From Symbiodinium natans (Eukaryota; Sar; Dinophyceae; Suessiales; Symbiodiniaceae), in the NCBI GenBank assembly GCA_905221605.1, contig CAJNDS010002680.1, positions 1-64,000 of the forward strand: 64,000 bases of DNA. Direction: 5' to 3'. This document shows, in pieces, positions 54,745 through 64,000 of this stretch. The translations under genes were made by a program, and so were the position numbers. The first letter of the stretch is position 1. Every line of letters starts with the position of its first letter. The notes below the pieces were generated by a model. That model was not told the DNA's origin. It saw nothing but the letters and a program-made list of their open reading frames with translations, and did no database searches.

Positions 54745-56062
54745 GCGCGCTTGGGGGCGGCCGCTGTGTGCTGCTGGTGTGCTGCTGGTGTGCTCTTGTG
54801 CTGTGTGTGAACCCCTGGCCCCTGAGCCCCTGTGAATCCTTAGCCCAAGTTCACTAAACCTGCTTGGGTTGCCTGCCGCTGCGCTGTGCTTGCTTTGAGC
54901 AGCTGGGTCACTGTGCATAGCTGTGGTGTGGTGGCTGTGCTTGTTTTGCTGTGTTGCCTTGTCGTGGCTCAACATGCAAGAGGCTCAGCCGCTAAACCGT
55001 GAACCGTGAACCCTAAATTGAGGGTTCTGGGGAATGGTCAAGGTCTTTGAGTTTGGCAAAGCCATGTCAGTCCGATATGAGGGCGTAGGCAATTAGAAGA
55101 TTCGGTTTAGGGTTTACGGGTTTGTAGATTGTAACAGTATATGTTCTTGGTGGTTTAAGTTAGACTTGCGAAGGGAATTTCGCCAACTGTAGGGAAGAAT
55201 CGTGGTGGTTAGTCGGGATCCGGTACTACGGTGCAGCTCTTGTCGAACACCCATTCAGCACCCCTAAACCCTAAACCCCAAACCCCATTCCCCCAGTCAG
55301 GGCTTTTAAAGGCTGGAGCAGTGCACTCGGCTCTTCCGACTTGCGGGCGGTACAGAGAGCTCCGAGCGAGCCTTCTTCCGAGCACTCCTTGGCAAAAGCA
55401 AGCAGCCAAAAACAACAACAAGTAAGTATACACAGATTTTGTGTAAAATATATATATATATATATATCATGTTTGTAGTACAAATACTGTAGTAGCATCA
55501 TCAAGAAGATTAAGAATCATTTTTCAAAAGATTAGTGGTACAAATGGCGCAGGAATACACAAAGTTGCAGCAAGGCTTCGCTATCATGCGCTTAGAAGGG
55601 GCTCAGACTGCACAAAAAGGGCTCTGACTGCAGCTTTGCAAGCTTTGCTGCAGGTTAGTTGTTGTGTTCTGCGTGTGATGTGTGCTTTGCGCTGTGGGTC
55701 GCTATCAGTCGTGTGCTGAGACAACACAGGAAGCAGGGCAAGCTCACGCCAGGCGCGCCCTGAACCCTGATCCCTGTTGATTCTGGGCCTCGCGAAGTTG
55801 AAGAACGCTGCAGCTCCGTTCCTTTACAGGGAAGGCCCGTGCACTGTCAGGCACGGGGCACGTGGCTTGTTGCAGAGCATCTGCCTGGCTCAGATATAGA
55901 GCAAATGTCAAGGCCGATCAGCCTCGTTCTCGGGGGCTGAAGGGGCGGGGGATCCACATCCAAGCCAGCTTTGCATGCTGCTTGCGCTTTGCTGTTGTGC
56001 TGCTCGGCATGCCCTGCAGTTGAACTGCCACACGGGGGTTGATCCGTGCTGACCAGCTCGAG

Positions 56063-56258
56063 TGCACGGTTCATCAGAAGCCGATGTTGGACGCGAAGGC
56101 GCGCGACTGCTTGAAAGCAAGCTGTTCTGTGCTGAGCCTGTGGTGCTGTCGAAGCAGCTGCTACAGGTCACGCCTCAATCTACCAAGCAGTTCTGCCGAA
56201 TGCACAATGGCCGACCGCCGCTGTGGCCCGGGCTTAGGATCCTCTCAATCCAACACGC
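56063..56258 (+). CDS. Open coding-like segment, unknown
   Basis: The frame includes HGSSEADVGREGARLLESKL and VVLSKQLLQVTPQS and stays open into CCCTAAGT-like repeats near 56260. A GT donor after ctacag (56168) is possible. The region 55560-56260 is largely free of telomere-like repeats. Minus-strand frames are also open, so strand and borders are inferred. Confidence 0.35.
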
Positions 56259-56702
56259 CCTAAGTAAACCAGAAACCCTAAACCTCAAACCCTGGCCCTA
56301 AACCCTCAACCCTGCAAGCCTCCCTATGTCCAGCGAGTGCCGATGATAAGCTAAGACGGACAGCCTAGACCTGCGCAGCCGAAAGCTCGGATCAATGCCC
56401 TTGATCCCCGAGAGAATTGGGGTTTCGGCTCTCGTGTTTTGGAAGTCCTTGAAACATCCAACTTCAAACCCACGAGGCGACTGGGCCCTACACAAAAGGG
56501 CTATAGGGCTTTATCGGAGTTAGGGCGGCCGGGCTTTGAGGTTAAGGTTTTAGGGTTTCTAGGGTTCACCCCCAGGCGGTCTCTGACCCTAAGGGTTTAG
56601 GGTTTAGGGTTTAGGGTTTAGGGTTTAGGGACTAGGGTTTCGGGTTCCCGAAACCTTCCTAAGCCCGAAGCCCTAAAACCTTGACTGTCCCCGCTTTCGC
56701 AG

Positions 56703-56740
56703 GCACAGGCAGATGCTTGGCGAGCGTGCCGCTCGTGCAG
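56703..56740 (+). CDS. Candidate micro-exon
   Basis: After gctttcgcag|g one base plus HRQMLGERAARA plus one base, ending at an AG|GC donor (gcag|gcttga). RRxLGERAARAGL-type sequence would suit the helix after the GST N-domain, but this is weak. Confidence 0.42.
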
Positions 56741-57401
56741 GCTTGATGGAGACATAATCGGCGAACCTACCTAATCTTTCTGGTTCTTAGGTAGGGAACT
56801 AGGGAGTTAAGTGCATGAAAGAACCCGTTGAAGGGTATATGTAGGGGTATGACATAATATCCCGAATTCCCTCATGTAGAACCAGCAAGTAAATCCCTTG
56901 ATAAACCCGGATTGCCCCAATATGTGAGTATGCCGCGAATGCTTCGTCAGGATGCCCCAAAAACTTCAGCCCGGCTTTCCCCAAGCCCACCAGTTCTGTC
57001 GGAAGCGCGGTTCACAGTTCTTCCGCTTCAGAACTGCATGCTCCCAAATCGTTTACGCTATTTGGAAGCCAAACCCCAAGCGGCCGGATGCCCCTCTCCA
57101 CAAGTTCCCTTGATTCTTTATTTGGGTTCCGAAGGTTCGCAGTTCTGCGCTGAAATTGAGGATTATTCCGAAGCTGCTCTGCTGCCTCCGGTCAGGACAG
57201 AGCGTACTGGGAGGTGCACGTGGTGGAGGCTTCCAGCGGGCCTTTCCGGTAGCAGGAGCGGATGAAAACAATCAGGGGCGTACCTCGAGACCGAACCGTG
57301 CCTCCGGAATGCTTATAATGATGACTTCATGTTGAAGTAGACCCTTAAACCCTAAACCCTCAACCCATTTCTTGTTTTGCACTTCCTGCGTATTTCTTTA
57401 G

Positions 57402-57475
57402 GTGGAGGGTTCCTCTCCTTCGGCTCTGTTGCAGTTTCAGGGTCCTTGTTGGCCTTCGGAGTTCTCCCCTGGGGC
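57402..57475 (+). CDS. Candidate exon
   Basis: After attctttag|g the frame reads VEGSSPSALLQFQGPCWPSE and continues open to about 57530. The acceptor has a good pyrimidine tract. The 3' border is not identified. Confidence 0.35.
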
Positions 57476-57826
57476 GTCACAGAAACATAGAACGTCGAAG
57501 GGTCGCTGGAAAAGTTGTTGTCCTTTCATGGGGGGGGGGGGGGGGGGGAGAAGCAGAGGCCTTGAGGTGTATCCAACGAATGGCGAGGTTTCATCCTAGA
57601 GTCATGTGTGCCGTGTGATCTCGCGCACGCTTGGGTGAGATAGTGCGAAACGACTCCCACCTTCCTGAAGCCTTACACTTAACCTGACCCTGAACCTTAC
57701 ACGCGACCCTGAACCTGACACGCGCCCGAGCTATCGTTTCCAGTCATGGCCAAGGGATGAGTTCTCACAGCTTGCAACTCTGGTTTTTTCACTGGTCAAT
57801 GGAGAAGTGGGTCCTGATCCCCTAAG

Positions 57827-57905
57827 CCCTAAACCCTAAACCCTAAACCCTAAACCCTAAACCCTAAACCCTAAACCCTAAACCCTAAACCCTAAACCCT
57901 AAACT
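57827..57905. repeat. (CCCTAAA)n array
   Basis: Eleven heptamers ending about 20 bases before the candidate exon at 57927. Confidence 0.97.
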
Positions 57906-57926
57906 GATCCTCTTAAAGTGAGTCAG

Positions 57927-57969
57927 GTGTCGGACGGGGCCTCTCTGCTGGCCGGTGTTGCACCTGCAG
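57927..57969 (+). CDS. Candidate micro-exon
   Basis: After gagtcag|g the frame reads VSDGASLLAGVAPA plus one base, with an AG|GC donor (gcag|gccgaa). A (CCCTAAA)n array ends about 20 bases upstream. Confidence 0.45.
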
Positions 57970-58019
57970 GCCGAACAAAAAGCAGGGAGTTGTTTGGGGT
58001 GGCTTAGGTTTGTTTAGGT

Positions 58020-58113
58020 ACATACCTACATACATACATACATACATACATACATACATACCTAACATACATACATACATACATACATACATACCTAACA
58101 AAAAGCATGCATG

Positions 58114-58142
<29 letters not shown>
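58020..58142. repeat. (ACAT)n and (AC)n microsatellites
   Basis: Two blocks of acat units broken by cctaac, then acacac. Frames with YVCMYVCM repeats are artefacts. Confidence 0.95.
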
Positions 58143-58145
<3 letters not shown>

Positions 58146-58638
58146 AGAAAAAGAGAAAAAAGGTTGGGGAGGGATCGGGGCACTTTGGGTCGAGGGGGGG
58201 GGGGGTGGGCAGTGGTTGGGGGCTGCCTAGAAAGGGGGGGGGGGGGGGTACCCTTTCCAGGCAAACCTGGCAGGGGTGTTGGGGAGGGGATTGGAGGCTT
58301 GGACGCGAACCCTGGACCCTAAGCCCTCAACCCTCTTCCGCAGGGCTTCGCTTAAGGTGCGCCAAAATTCTGATGCCCCCACTCAACTTCTAAGAGCTGA
58401 CCTCTAGCCCATGAGTTCTCTCAAGATCAAGCCAAGATCAAGCCTTTGGCTTGCGAGTTGCGGGGTCAGGGCTCTGAATGGGCCAGCAGCATTCAACGTG
58501 TCATTGGACATGGCAAGGGTGAGATTACGGTTCAGGGCTTAGAGTGGAGGCAGAGGGTTTAGGGTTTATAAACCCGTTTATAAACCCTACAAGTGCCCAC
58601 GAAATCCTGAATCCTGACAAGCCTCAGCTGCCCACCAG

Positions 58639-58663
58639 GGCCTGACGACCACCTCCAAGACAG
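58639..58663 (+). CDS. Candidate micro-exon
   Basis: After cccaccag|g the frame reads GLTTTSKT plus one base, with an AG|GC donor (acag|gcgccg). It enters in phase 0 and leaves in phase 1. Very short, so low weight. Confidence 0.35.
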
Positions 58664-59269
58664 GCGCCGCTCTCCAGACTTTTCCCTTCCGTGCGCTGAT
58701 GCCCCCTGGGGTTTTTATCATAGAAGTCGGAAGAATTACGAATAGTATTCCCTTATGGTCCCTTTATCAATTTGCTATAATCGCCCCCCCCCCCCCCCTC
58801 CCAAAAAAACACCTTTTCTAATTATTTAGGCCCCTATAGTCGGGCTTGGGGTTTAGGGGTTTAGGATTTGGGGCTCAGTGGTTTAGGTTTCGGCGTTTAG
58901 GGGTTTAGGGTTTGTGGTTTAGGGTTTGGGCTGCAGGGTTTAGGGGTTTGGGGTTTCGGGTTTGGGGGGTTCGGGATGTAGGGTTTGGGGTTTGGGGGTT
59001 TGGGGGTTTGGAGTTTAGGGTTTAGGGTTTGGAGTTTGGGGTTGAGGTTTTGGACTTCAGGGTTCGCAGTTTGGAGTTTAGGGTTTGGGGTTTGGGGCTT
59101 GGGGGGTGCTCAGCGGTTTACTGTTTAGGGGTGTTGAAGTTCAAGGTGTTTAGAAGATCAGGGTTTTGGGGTGTCTTGAGTCGTGGGTTTGTGGTCCCGG
59201 GCCACCCAAATGACTCTTCCGATTCTGCATCGTGTCCCTTGTGCTTGGACGTCCCTTGTCGAGGTTGTG

Positions 59270-59345
59270 CCGGCTAGTCAGACATGACTTGTTGCAGTGC
59301 AGCTGGGAATGGACTCTACATGAAGCCAAAAGGGAGCCCACCAAG
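59270..59345 (+). CDS. Candidate exon
   Basis: After cttgtcgag|g one base, then LCRLVRHDLLQCSWEWTLHE and AKREP, open further. The composition is protein-like. No donor is chosen with confidence. Confidence 0.3.
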
Positions 59346-59780
59346 CCAAGGCCAAGGCCAAGGCAATTCCTCTGCACCACGGTGCCAAATCTTCCAACTG
59401 CCCTTTCAAACCCCAAAGCCCCAAACCTGAGCCCTCAACATCCCCCCCCCCCCCCCCCCCGACCCCAACTCGAACTCCCCAACCCTAAGAAAAAAACACG
59501 AAGCCTTAACCCCAATCCCCCCTCCCCCTCCCCCCCCGAAAACGTTGCATGTCCCTAAGCCCCAAAACCTAGACCCTAAACCCTAAACCCTCAACCCCAA
59601 ACCCTAAACCCCAAACCCTCAACCCCAAACCCTAAACCCTAAACCCCAAACCCCAAACCCTAAACCCTAAACCCTAAAGCCTAAACCCACCTTGGATCAG
59701 GCTGGGGGCAACCGCTAGGAGCTATGGAGCCGAGCCCCTGGGCGCAAGAATCAAGGGACTAAACAAGGACCCTGAATCAA

Positions 59781-59869
59781 CTTACTGGCTCAAAAACCCA
59801 CCTTTTCAACTTTTGGGCTTCTTATAAGGTAGTTTATTCAGAGAAAGTTTCAACTTTTGAGCCAGTAAG
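59781..59869. mobile_element. Perfect 15-base inverted repeat element
   Basis: cttactggctcaaaa at 59781-59795 is exactly complementary to ttttgagccagtaag at 59855-59869, with partly complementary sequence inside. MITE-like; no other copy seen in this window. Confidence 0.7.
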
Positions 59870-60381
59870 ATGAAGGACTTAGGAGTCACGTAGGGGCTAT
59901 TTTGGGGCTACTGGGGTATACAGGGACTAGGGGTTGCAGGGGTTGTCTAGGGGTTATCTTCGGGAGTAAACTGAAGCTTCTAGGGGCCCCTCCTTGTACA
60001 CCTTAAGAAAAGCACCGAACTCATTCCCGGCCCCACGGGTCTGAGGGTTGAAAGGGTCCTGGGGTTTGGGGCTCAACCCACTCTCCATAATTGCGGCATT
60101 ACGACTGCCAATATGAGATTATCACGAGAAGCTCTTGCAGCTAGGCTTCAGTTAGTCTCTGCCTTGGCAGGGAACCGGACCAGCCCGGGTGGAGTTGCGT
60201 TTTACTTGATCAGAGTGAGGAAAGTGAGGGTGCGAGGGGGTCCTGAATCTATCAGGTGATCTTTTTTTTTTTGCCGGGGGGGGGGGGGGGGGGGTGGTGG
60301 TGATGGTGGTGGTGTGTGGTGAAGCCTTGTTGTTGGAGAAGAAAGGGCTCCGAATAAGCCCTAAACCCACACCCTAAACTT

Positions 60382-60479
60382 GGGATGTTCTCCCTTATAC
60401 TGACAGTCCTTAATAGGGGCTATACTTGGGAGTACTTTTATTCCCTTTTAAGGACTGTTACTATAAGGGAGAACATCCC
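60382..60479. mobile_element. Palindromic element, family 1
   Basis: Near-perfect termini gggatgttctcccttatac and tataagggagaacatccc flank inner arms acagtccttaa/ttaaggactgt. Confidence 0.82.
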
Positions 60480-60518
60480 AACCCAAAGCCGACACCCTAC
60501 ACCCTTTCTGCTTTCCAG

Positions 60519-60565
60519 GCTCGGCGCGGGCTGCGGGCTGACGCTGAAGCCGGGTGACGCCGGGG
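60519..60565 (+). CDS. Candidate micro-exon
   Basis: After gctttccag|g one base, then LGAGCGLTLKPGDAG plus one base, with a GC donor. The frame stays open to TAG at 60586 (GPVVGAS). It lies between two palindromic elements. Confidence 0.42.
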
Positions 60566-60597
60566 GCCCAGTGGTGGGAGCCTCCTAGTATGATGAC

Positions 60598-60712
60598 TGG
60601 GATGCCCAGTAATGCCCCTATTCCCTTTTTGTTCGTTGGTTCGGGTCCCTTATAAGCCCCGTTTAAGCAAAAAAAAGCTGGCACCCTTTTTTCCTAGGTT
60701 TCTGGGCAACCT
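60598..60712. mobile_element. Dispersed element, family 2, diverged
   Basis: Shares cccttataagccccgtttaag-type sequence and ggcaccctttttt then cctagg with the other copies, with a degenerate left end. Confidence 0.55.
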
Positions 60713-60819
60713 AGAGGAGGAGGAGTGTTAGGGCTCAGGATTTGGGACCTTGGGAAATTGAAAAAAAAGTCCGCCGCTTGTTTGCCCGGATATTGGAGAA
60801 GTCAGAGTTCCACTTGGAA

Positions 60820-60896
60820 GGTTTCCCCTTATACTAACAGTCCTTAGTAACGATTGTAATCAATTAAGGACTGCTAAAATAAGGGGGGAACATCCC
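60820..60896. mobile_element. Palindromic element, family 1, short form
   Basis: Left ccccttatactaacagtcctt, right aaggactgctaaaataagg and ggggaacatccc. It is shorter in the loop than other copies. Confidence 0.75.
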
Positions 60897-62408
60897 AAAG
60901 ACCCACTATCTTGCGAAGACTCATGAAGGCTTGCAAGTTTCTGCTCCGCAGACGGACATTTCGCAAGCTGACCTTATCCGAGAGCTTCTAAGGGTTTAGG
61001 GATTAGGGTTTAGGGTGAAGGCCCCTAAATGAAGGTGGTCAATGCTGCGGGATAGAGGATACTCCGCAACTCAGGGCATTCTGAAGTTGGGAGGCACCGA
61101 ACCATCACAGCTGACCAAAGACCTCAGAAGCAGGTTCTTTGTAGGCAAGAAGGGAATTTGGGTTTTCAATTACAGAGGGACCCTAATTATTACAGAGCGA
61201 CCCTAATTCAATACTAGGAACTAGCCGGCCAAGGTCATCAGCGTTGCCTATGACCAGGCGATTTTCCCGGTGACGGCCCGGCGCCCGTGGAGCAAGGGCT
61301 TGCGCAGGCAGCTCGTACAACTTATGTGTACGTGTAGGCACACAAAGTGTACACTGTTAAGAACGTGTTTCTGCAATATTTTCAGTGTGTCATTTTGGGG
61401 TTTCTGATTGTTTGTGACTGCCTCTCCGTGATCAGAACCCGTTTGTGGACTTGCTCTTGAGTGTTGAGAAGACTCTGATTCCAACCCTGGGCCCGGAAGA
61501 CCCTAAACCCACAGGTCAGCATCTGGCACAATGGTGTCCTTCTTCAGACGCCCATGGCGCGCGGGCGGGACCCTCATGCCTTTTGCTCGAGTTTTTTTAG
61601 CTACAGAGTCGAAAGCAGCAGCGGCTTGACCCCTAGGCCCGAAACCTTAAGCCCTAAACCGTGTAGGGTTTATCGGCCTCGTAGATCTTTGAAGGCCTAG
61701 GATGGCAAAGGAATGGGATGGTGCATCAGCTGAGAGCCCCTCAAGCAGTCTTTGAGAACTCGGAGGGTTTCGGTTTGCCCATGCTTGTTTTCAGGGGATC
61801 AGAGTTTGCTTTGCGGGATAATGGGGTCTAGTCTAGGGCTTCGGGGTATTGACCTTGGGGTTGGGGATATGGGGGTTTTTTGGCTCGCCGGAAACCCAGT
61901 GAGGCTTAAAGGCGAGCTTTATCCCGCGCTCTTCCTCTGCAAGATGGCCCGTGGCCCCAGCAGTCCTTAGGTAGAGGGCAACCCTCAACCCTAAACCCTA
62001 AACCCTAATCCCTAAACCGGGGCTTACAGGGTTTTTCAGGCTTTTTTTATAGGCTGGAGGGTTTGTAGGGTGCATGAGATTTTGTAGGGTTTGTAGGGCT
62101 TTGTTGGGTGTCCCTATTCTTAGAGGAAGAAGCAAGTTCGTCTGTGGGCGGGGGAGAAACAGGAAAGATAAGGGTTGCTTAAACCCTAAACCCTAAACCC
62201 GAGGCATCTGAGAACAAGCGCACGGTTGGGGCTTACAAGTGTGGCGGTTTAGGGGTTTAGGGGTTTAGGGGTTTAGGGGTTTAGGGGTTTAGGGTTTAGG
62301 AATTAAAAATAAGCTGCAAGGCAGCACTTGAGCCTTGTTTGAAGCACAAGAAGACTTTACCGCCCCCACCATAGAAACCCTAGGGTTAACTTCTTTCCCC
62401 CGGAAACT

Positions 62409-62663
62409 TCAGACAGCAAGTAGGTACAGTCGCATCTGGGATTTGTTCTTGGCTCCTTGGATGACGATCACCAGGCTGCCAAAATGTTTGCCCTTGCTTC
62501 GGCCGTCCTTTCGCGTCATCACATCGGCTACGGCACGGGACCCGCGCATGGGAGTCTTGGTGTTTGTCACCCCGGTTATCACCGCATTTTTGACCGCATG
62601 GGGAGGTGCTGCCAGGGTCACTGCATCGCTGACACGCGGAATAGGGCCATGAATCCTGGTCAC
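62409..62663 (-). CDS. Minus-strand open frame, unknown
   Basis: An 84-codon frame from ATG reads MTRIHGPIPRVSDAVTLAAP and ends with KHFGSLVIVIQGAKNK and SQMRLYLLAV. It is the most protein-like minus-strand frame here, in a stretch without telomere-like repeats. The + strand is also open (62335-62652). It may be a fragment of an element or a gene of the opposite strand. No family is assigned. Confidence 0.3.
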   Translation of the reverse strand: MTRIHGPIPRVSDAVTLAAPPHAVKNAVITGVTNTKTPMRGSRAVADVMTRKDGRSKGKHFGSLVIVIQGAKNKSQMRLYLLAV

Positions 62664-62861
62664 CCTACGTGAAAACCCTAGGCCCTATAACCCTCACAAC
62701 CCTCACATCCCCCACAACCCCCGAAACCCCCAAACCCGTCTGACCCCCTATACTCCTGCAACCCCGAAAGGCCCCCCTAAACCAAACCCTAAACCCTAAA
62801 CCCTAAACCCTAAACCCTAAACCCTAAACCCTAAACCCCCCTCAACCCGGACAGCTCTGAG

Positions 62862-62918
62862 GTCGTGGACTGGGCGCTCGCCGAGCCGCACTGGAAGCAG
62901 CCGGCCTGCAAGCCACAG
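62862..62918 (+). CDS. Candidate exon
   Basis: Nineteen codons VVDWALAEPHWKQPACKPQ in phase 0 between gctctgag|g and an AG|GC donor (cag|gccctc). (CCCTAAA)n lies upstream and a G-run with TTTTAGGG repeats downstream. No family is recognised. Confidence 0.52.
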
Positions 62919-62939
62919 GCCCTCTTTGGTGGGAGGGGG

Positions 62940-63105
62940 GGGGGGGGGGGGGGGGGGGGGAAGTTTAGGGTTTTAGGGTTTTAGGGTTTCAGGGTTTCAG
63001 GATTTTAGGGTTTTAGGGTTTTAGGGTTTTAGGGTTTTAGGGTTTTAGGATTTTAGGGTTTTCGGGTTTTAGGGTTTTCGGGTGTTAGGGTGTTAGGGTT
63101 CTAGG
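62940..63105. repeat. G-run followed by TTTTAGGG variant array
   Basis: About 25 G, then gggttttag 8-base units with single-base variants, directly after the exon at 62862. Confidence 0.93.
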
Positions 63106-63237
63106 GCTAGCGGCTAAGCCCCCCACAATGTGTCAAGGTCCTGACGCAACAATCCCAAAACCCGAAACCCCACCCCCCCGAAACCCCAAATCCTAGACCC
63201 TAAACCCTAAACCCTAAACCCTACACCCAAAAGCCAG

Positions 63238-63282
63238 GGCTTTGATGCGCTGATGCCCAGCCGCGGGCTGATTGGGGGCGAC
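63238..63282 (+). CDS. Candidate exon
   Basis: After aagccag|g the frame reads GFDALMPSRGLIGGD to TGA at 63283; a GC donor near 63277 is possible. Phase 0 matches the exon at 62862. It is preceded by (CCCTAAA)n. It could be a terminal exon. Confidence 0.42.
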
Positions 63283-64000
63283 TGAAGCGTGCGCTGCAGT
63301 AGTGTCCCAGGTTAGTTTAAGGGTTTAGGGTTTAGGGTTTAGGGTTTACAGTAGGATTTAGACCTCGGGCGTCTGCAGACCCTAAGCCCAAAACCCTAGA
63401 CCCTAAACCCTAAGCCCTAAGCCCTAAGCCCTAAGCCCTAAGCCCTAAGCCCCAAGCCCCAAGCCCAATGAAACCCCTGTGGCCCTCCCTGGGCTTCGAC
63501 GCATGCGGCGCGCATCCGACGCGCAGAGGGAAACAGCTGCCAGTGCTTAGTGCTTGCATCAAGGGATTAAGACGCGTTTAGGGTTTAGGGTTTAGGCGTT
63601 TAGGGTTTAGGGTTTTAGGGTTTAGGGTTTAGGGTTTACGTAGGGGTACCTGAAGGTTGTACCCCTGCAGGTTTCGCCTTCATGTACTCCACATGACCCC
63701 TGTATTCCGTTCGCGGTTCTTTAAAAAGGGTCCCCAAACACAAGGGTACAACTTTAGGGGCAGGGGCTTTGGGTTGACGAGTATTCCGTAGCTTAGATTA
63801 AAGGATCCCACGCTGACCTTGCAAGCTTCTGAGAGCCTGAGGTTGATCTAAGTTATGCGCCTTGATAGGGGTACAGCTATAGCATTTTCCCGCTGAGAGT
63901 ACTGAGGGGTTTTGGAAGTTCTTTGGAGCCGAAGGAATCCAGCATCTGTCGCCCCTAGCCCGAATGCTTGACAAACCCGAAGCCTTAACAAACCCCAGTC

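Noticed and set aside
58010-58264. Frames with YVCMYVCM or HTYIHTYI repeats
   Set aside because: Translations of the ACAT microsatellite.
1-64000. CRISPR array, bacterial operons, rRNA genes
   Set aside because: Repeats are tandem telomere-like units without spacers; coding is intron-split; no rRNA-like conserved stretch was recognised.

Overview
This looks like nuclear DNA of a dinoflagellate, probably a relative of the Symbiodiniaceae or Polarella/Prorocentrum; the genus cannot be fixed from the sequence. Four features point there: hundreds of TTTAGGG/CCCTAAA heptamers scattered throughout; very short exons separated by long introns; 5' splice sites that are mostly GC with some GT and GA, while acceptors are almost always AG|G; and every recognisable coding segment on the + strand, as in dinoflagellate one-way gene arrays. 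Only two long single-exon reading frames stand out (42.9-44.5 kb and 47.5-49.4 kb). The other real coding sequence is in pieces of about 30-90 bases that an ORF scan misses.

Region by region. 0-2.5 kb: a CT microsatellite, ORF-poor sequence and a minisatellite. 2.5-28.5 kb: a string of candidate micro-exons, many rich in Lys/Glu/Pro/Ala and many in phase 0, between telomere-like arrays. They may be the N-terminal part of the kinase gene that follows, but that link is not shown. 28.8-40.7 kb: an AGC-type Ser/Thr protein kinase domain that I reassembled from about 15 exons. The P-loop, VAIK-type Lys, helix-C Glu, YRDLKPEN, DFG, SPE and the C-lobe motif all appear in the right order, and the codon phases agree at the junctions from 30.1 kb to 40.7 kb. 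41.3-41.7 kb: possible C-terminal exons. 42.5-44.8 kb: an FkbM-like SAM methyltransferase gene with a Cys-rich N-terminal part. 45.7-54.7 kb: a gene for a multi-pass membrane protein whose C-terminus is a glutathione S-transferase-like thioredoxin fold; a 5-kb intron cuts that fold. 55-64 kb: unassigned micro-exons (for example 56.70, 57.93, 58.64, 60.52, 62.86 and 63.24 kb) and several palindromic elements.

The most unusual structural signal is the arrangement of the telomere-like repeats. Exons tend to be preceded by CCCTAAA arrays and followed by TTTAGGG arrays. Many introns therefore begin with (TTTAGGG)n and end with (CCCTAAA)n on the same strand, so their ends could pair in the pre-mRNA. 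The window also carries at least three families of small palindromic (MITE-like) elements, one copy apparently interrupted by a second palindrome. All exon assignments come from reading by eye; RNA evidence is needed to confirm them.
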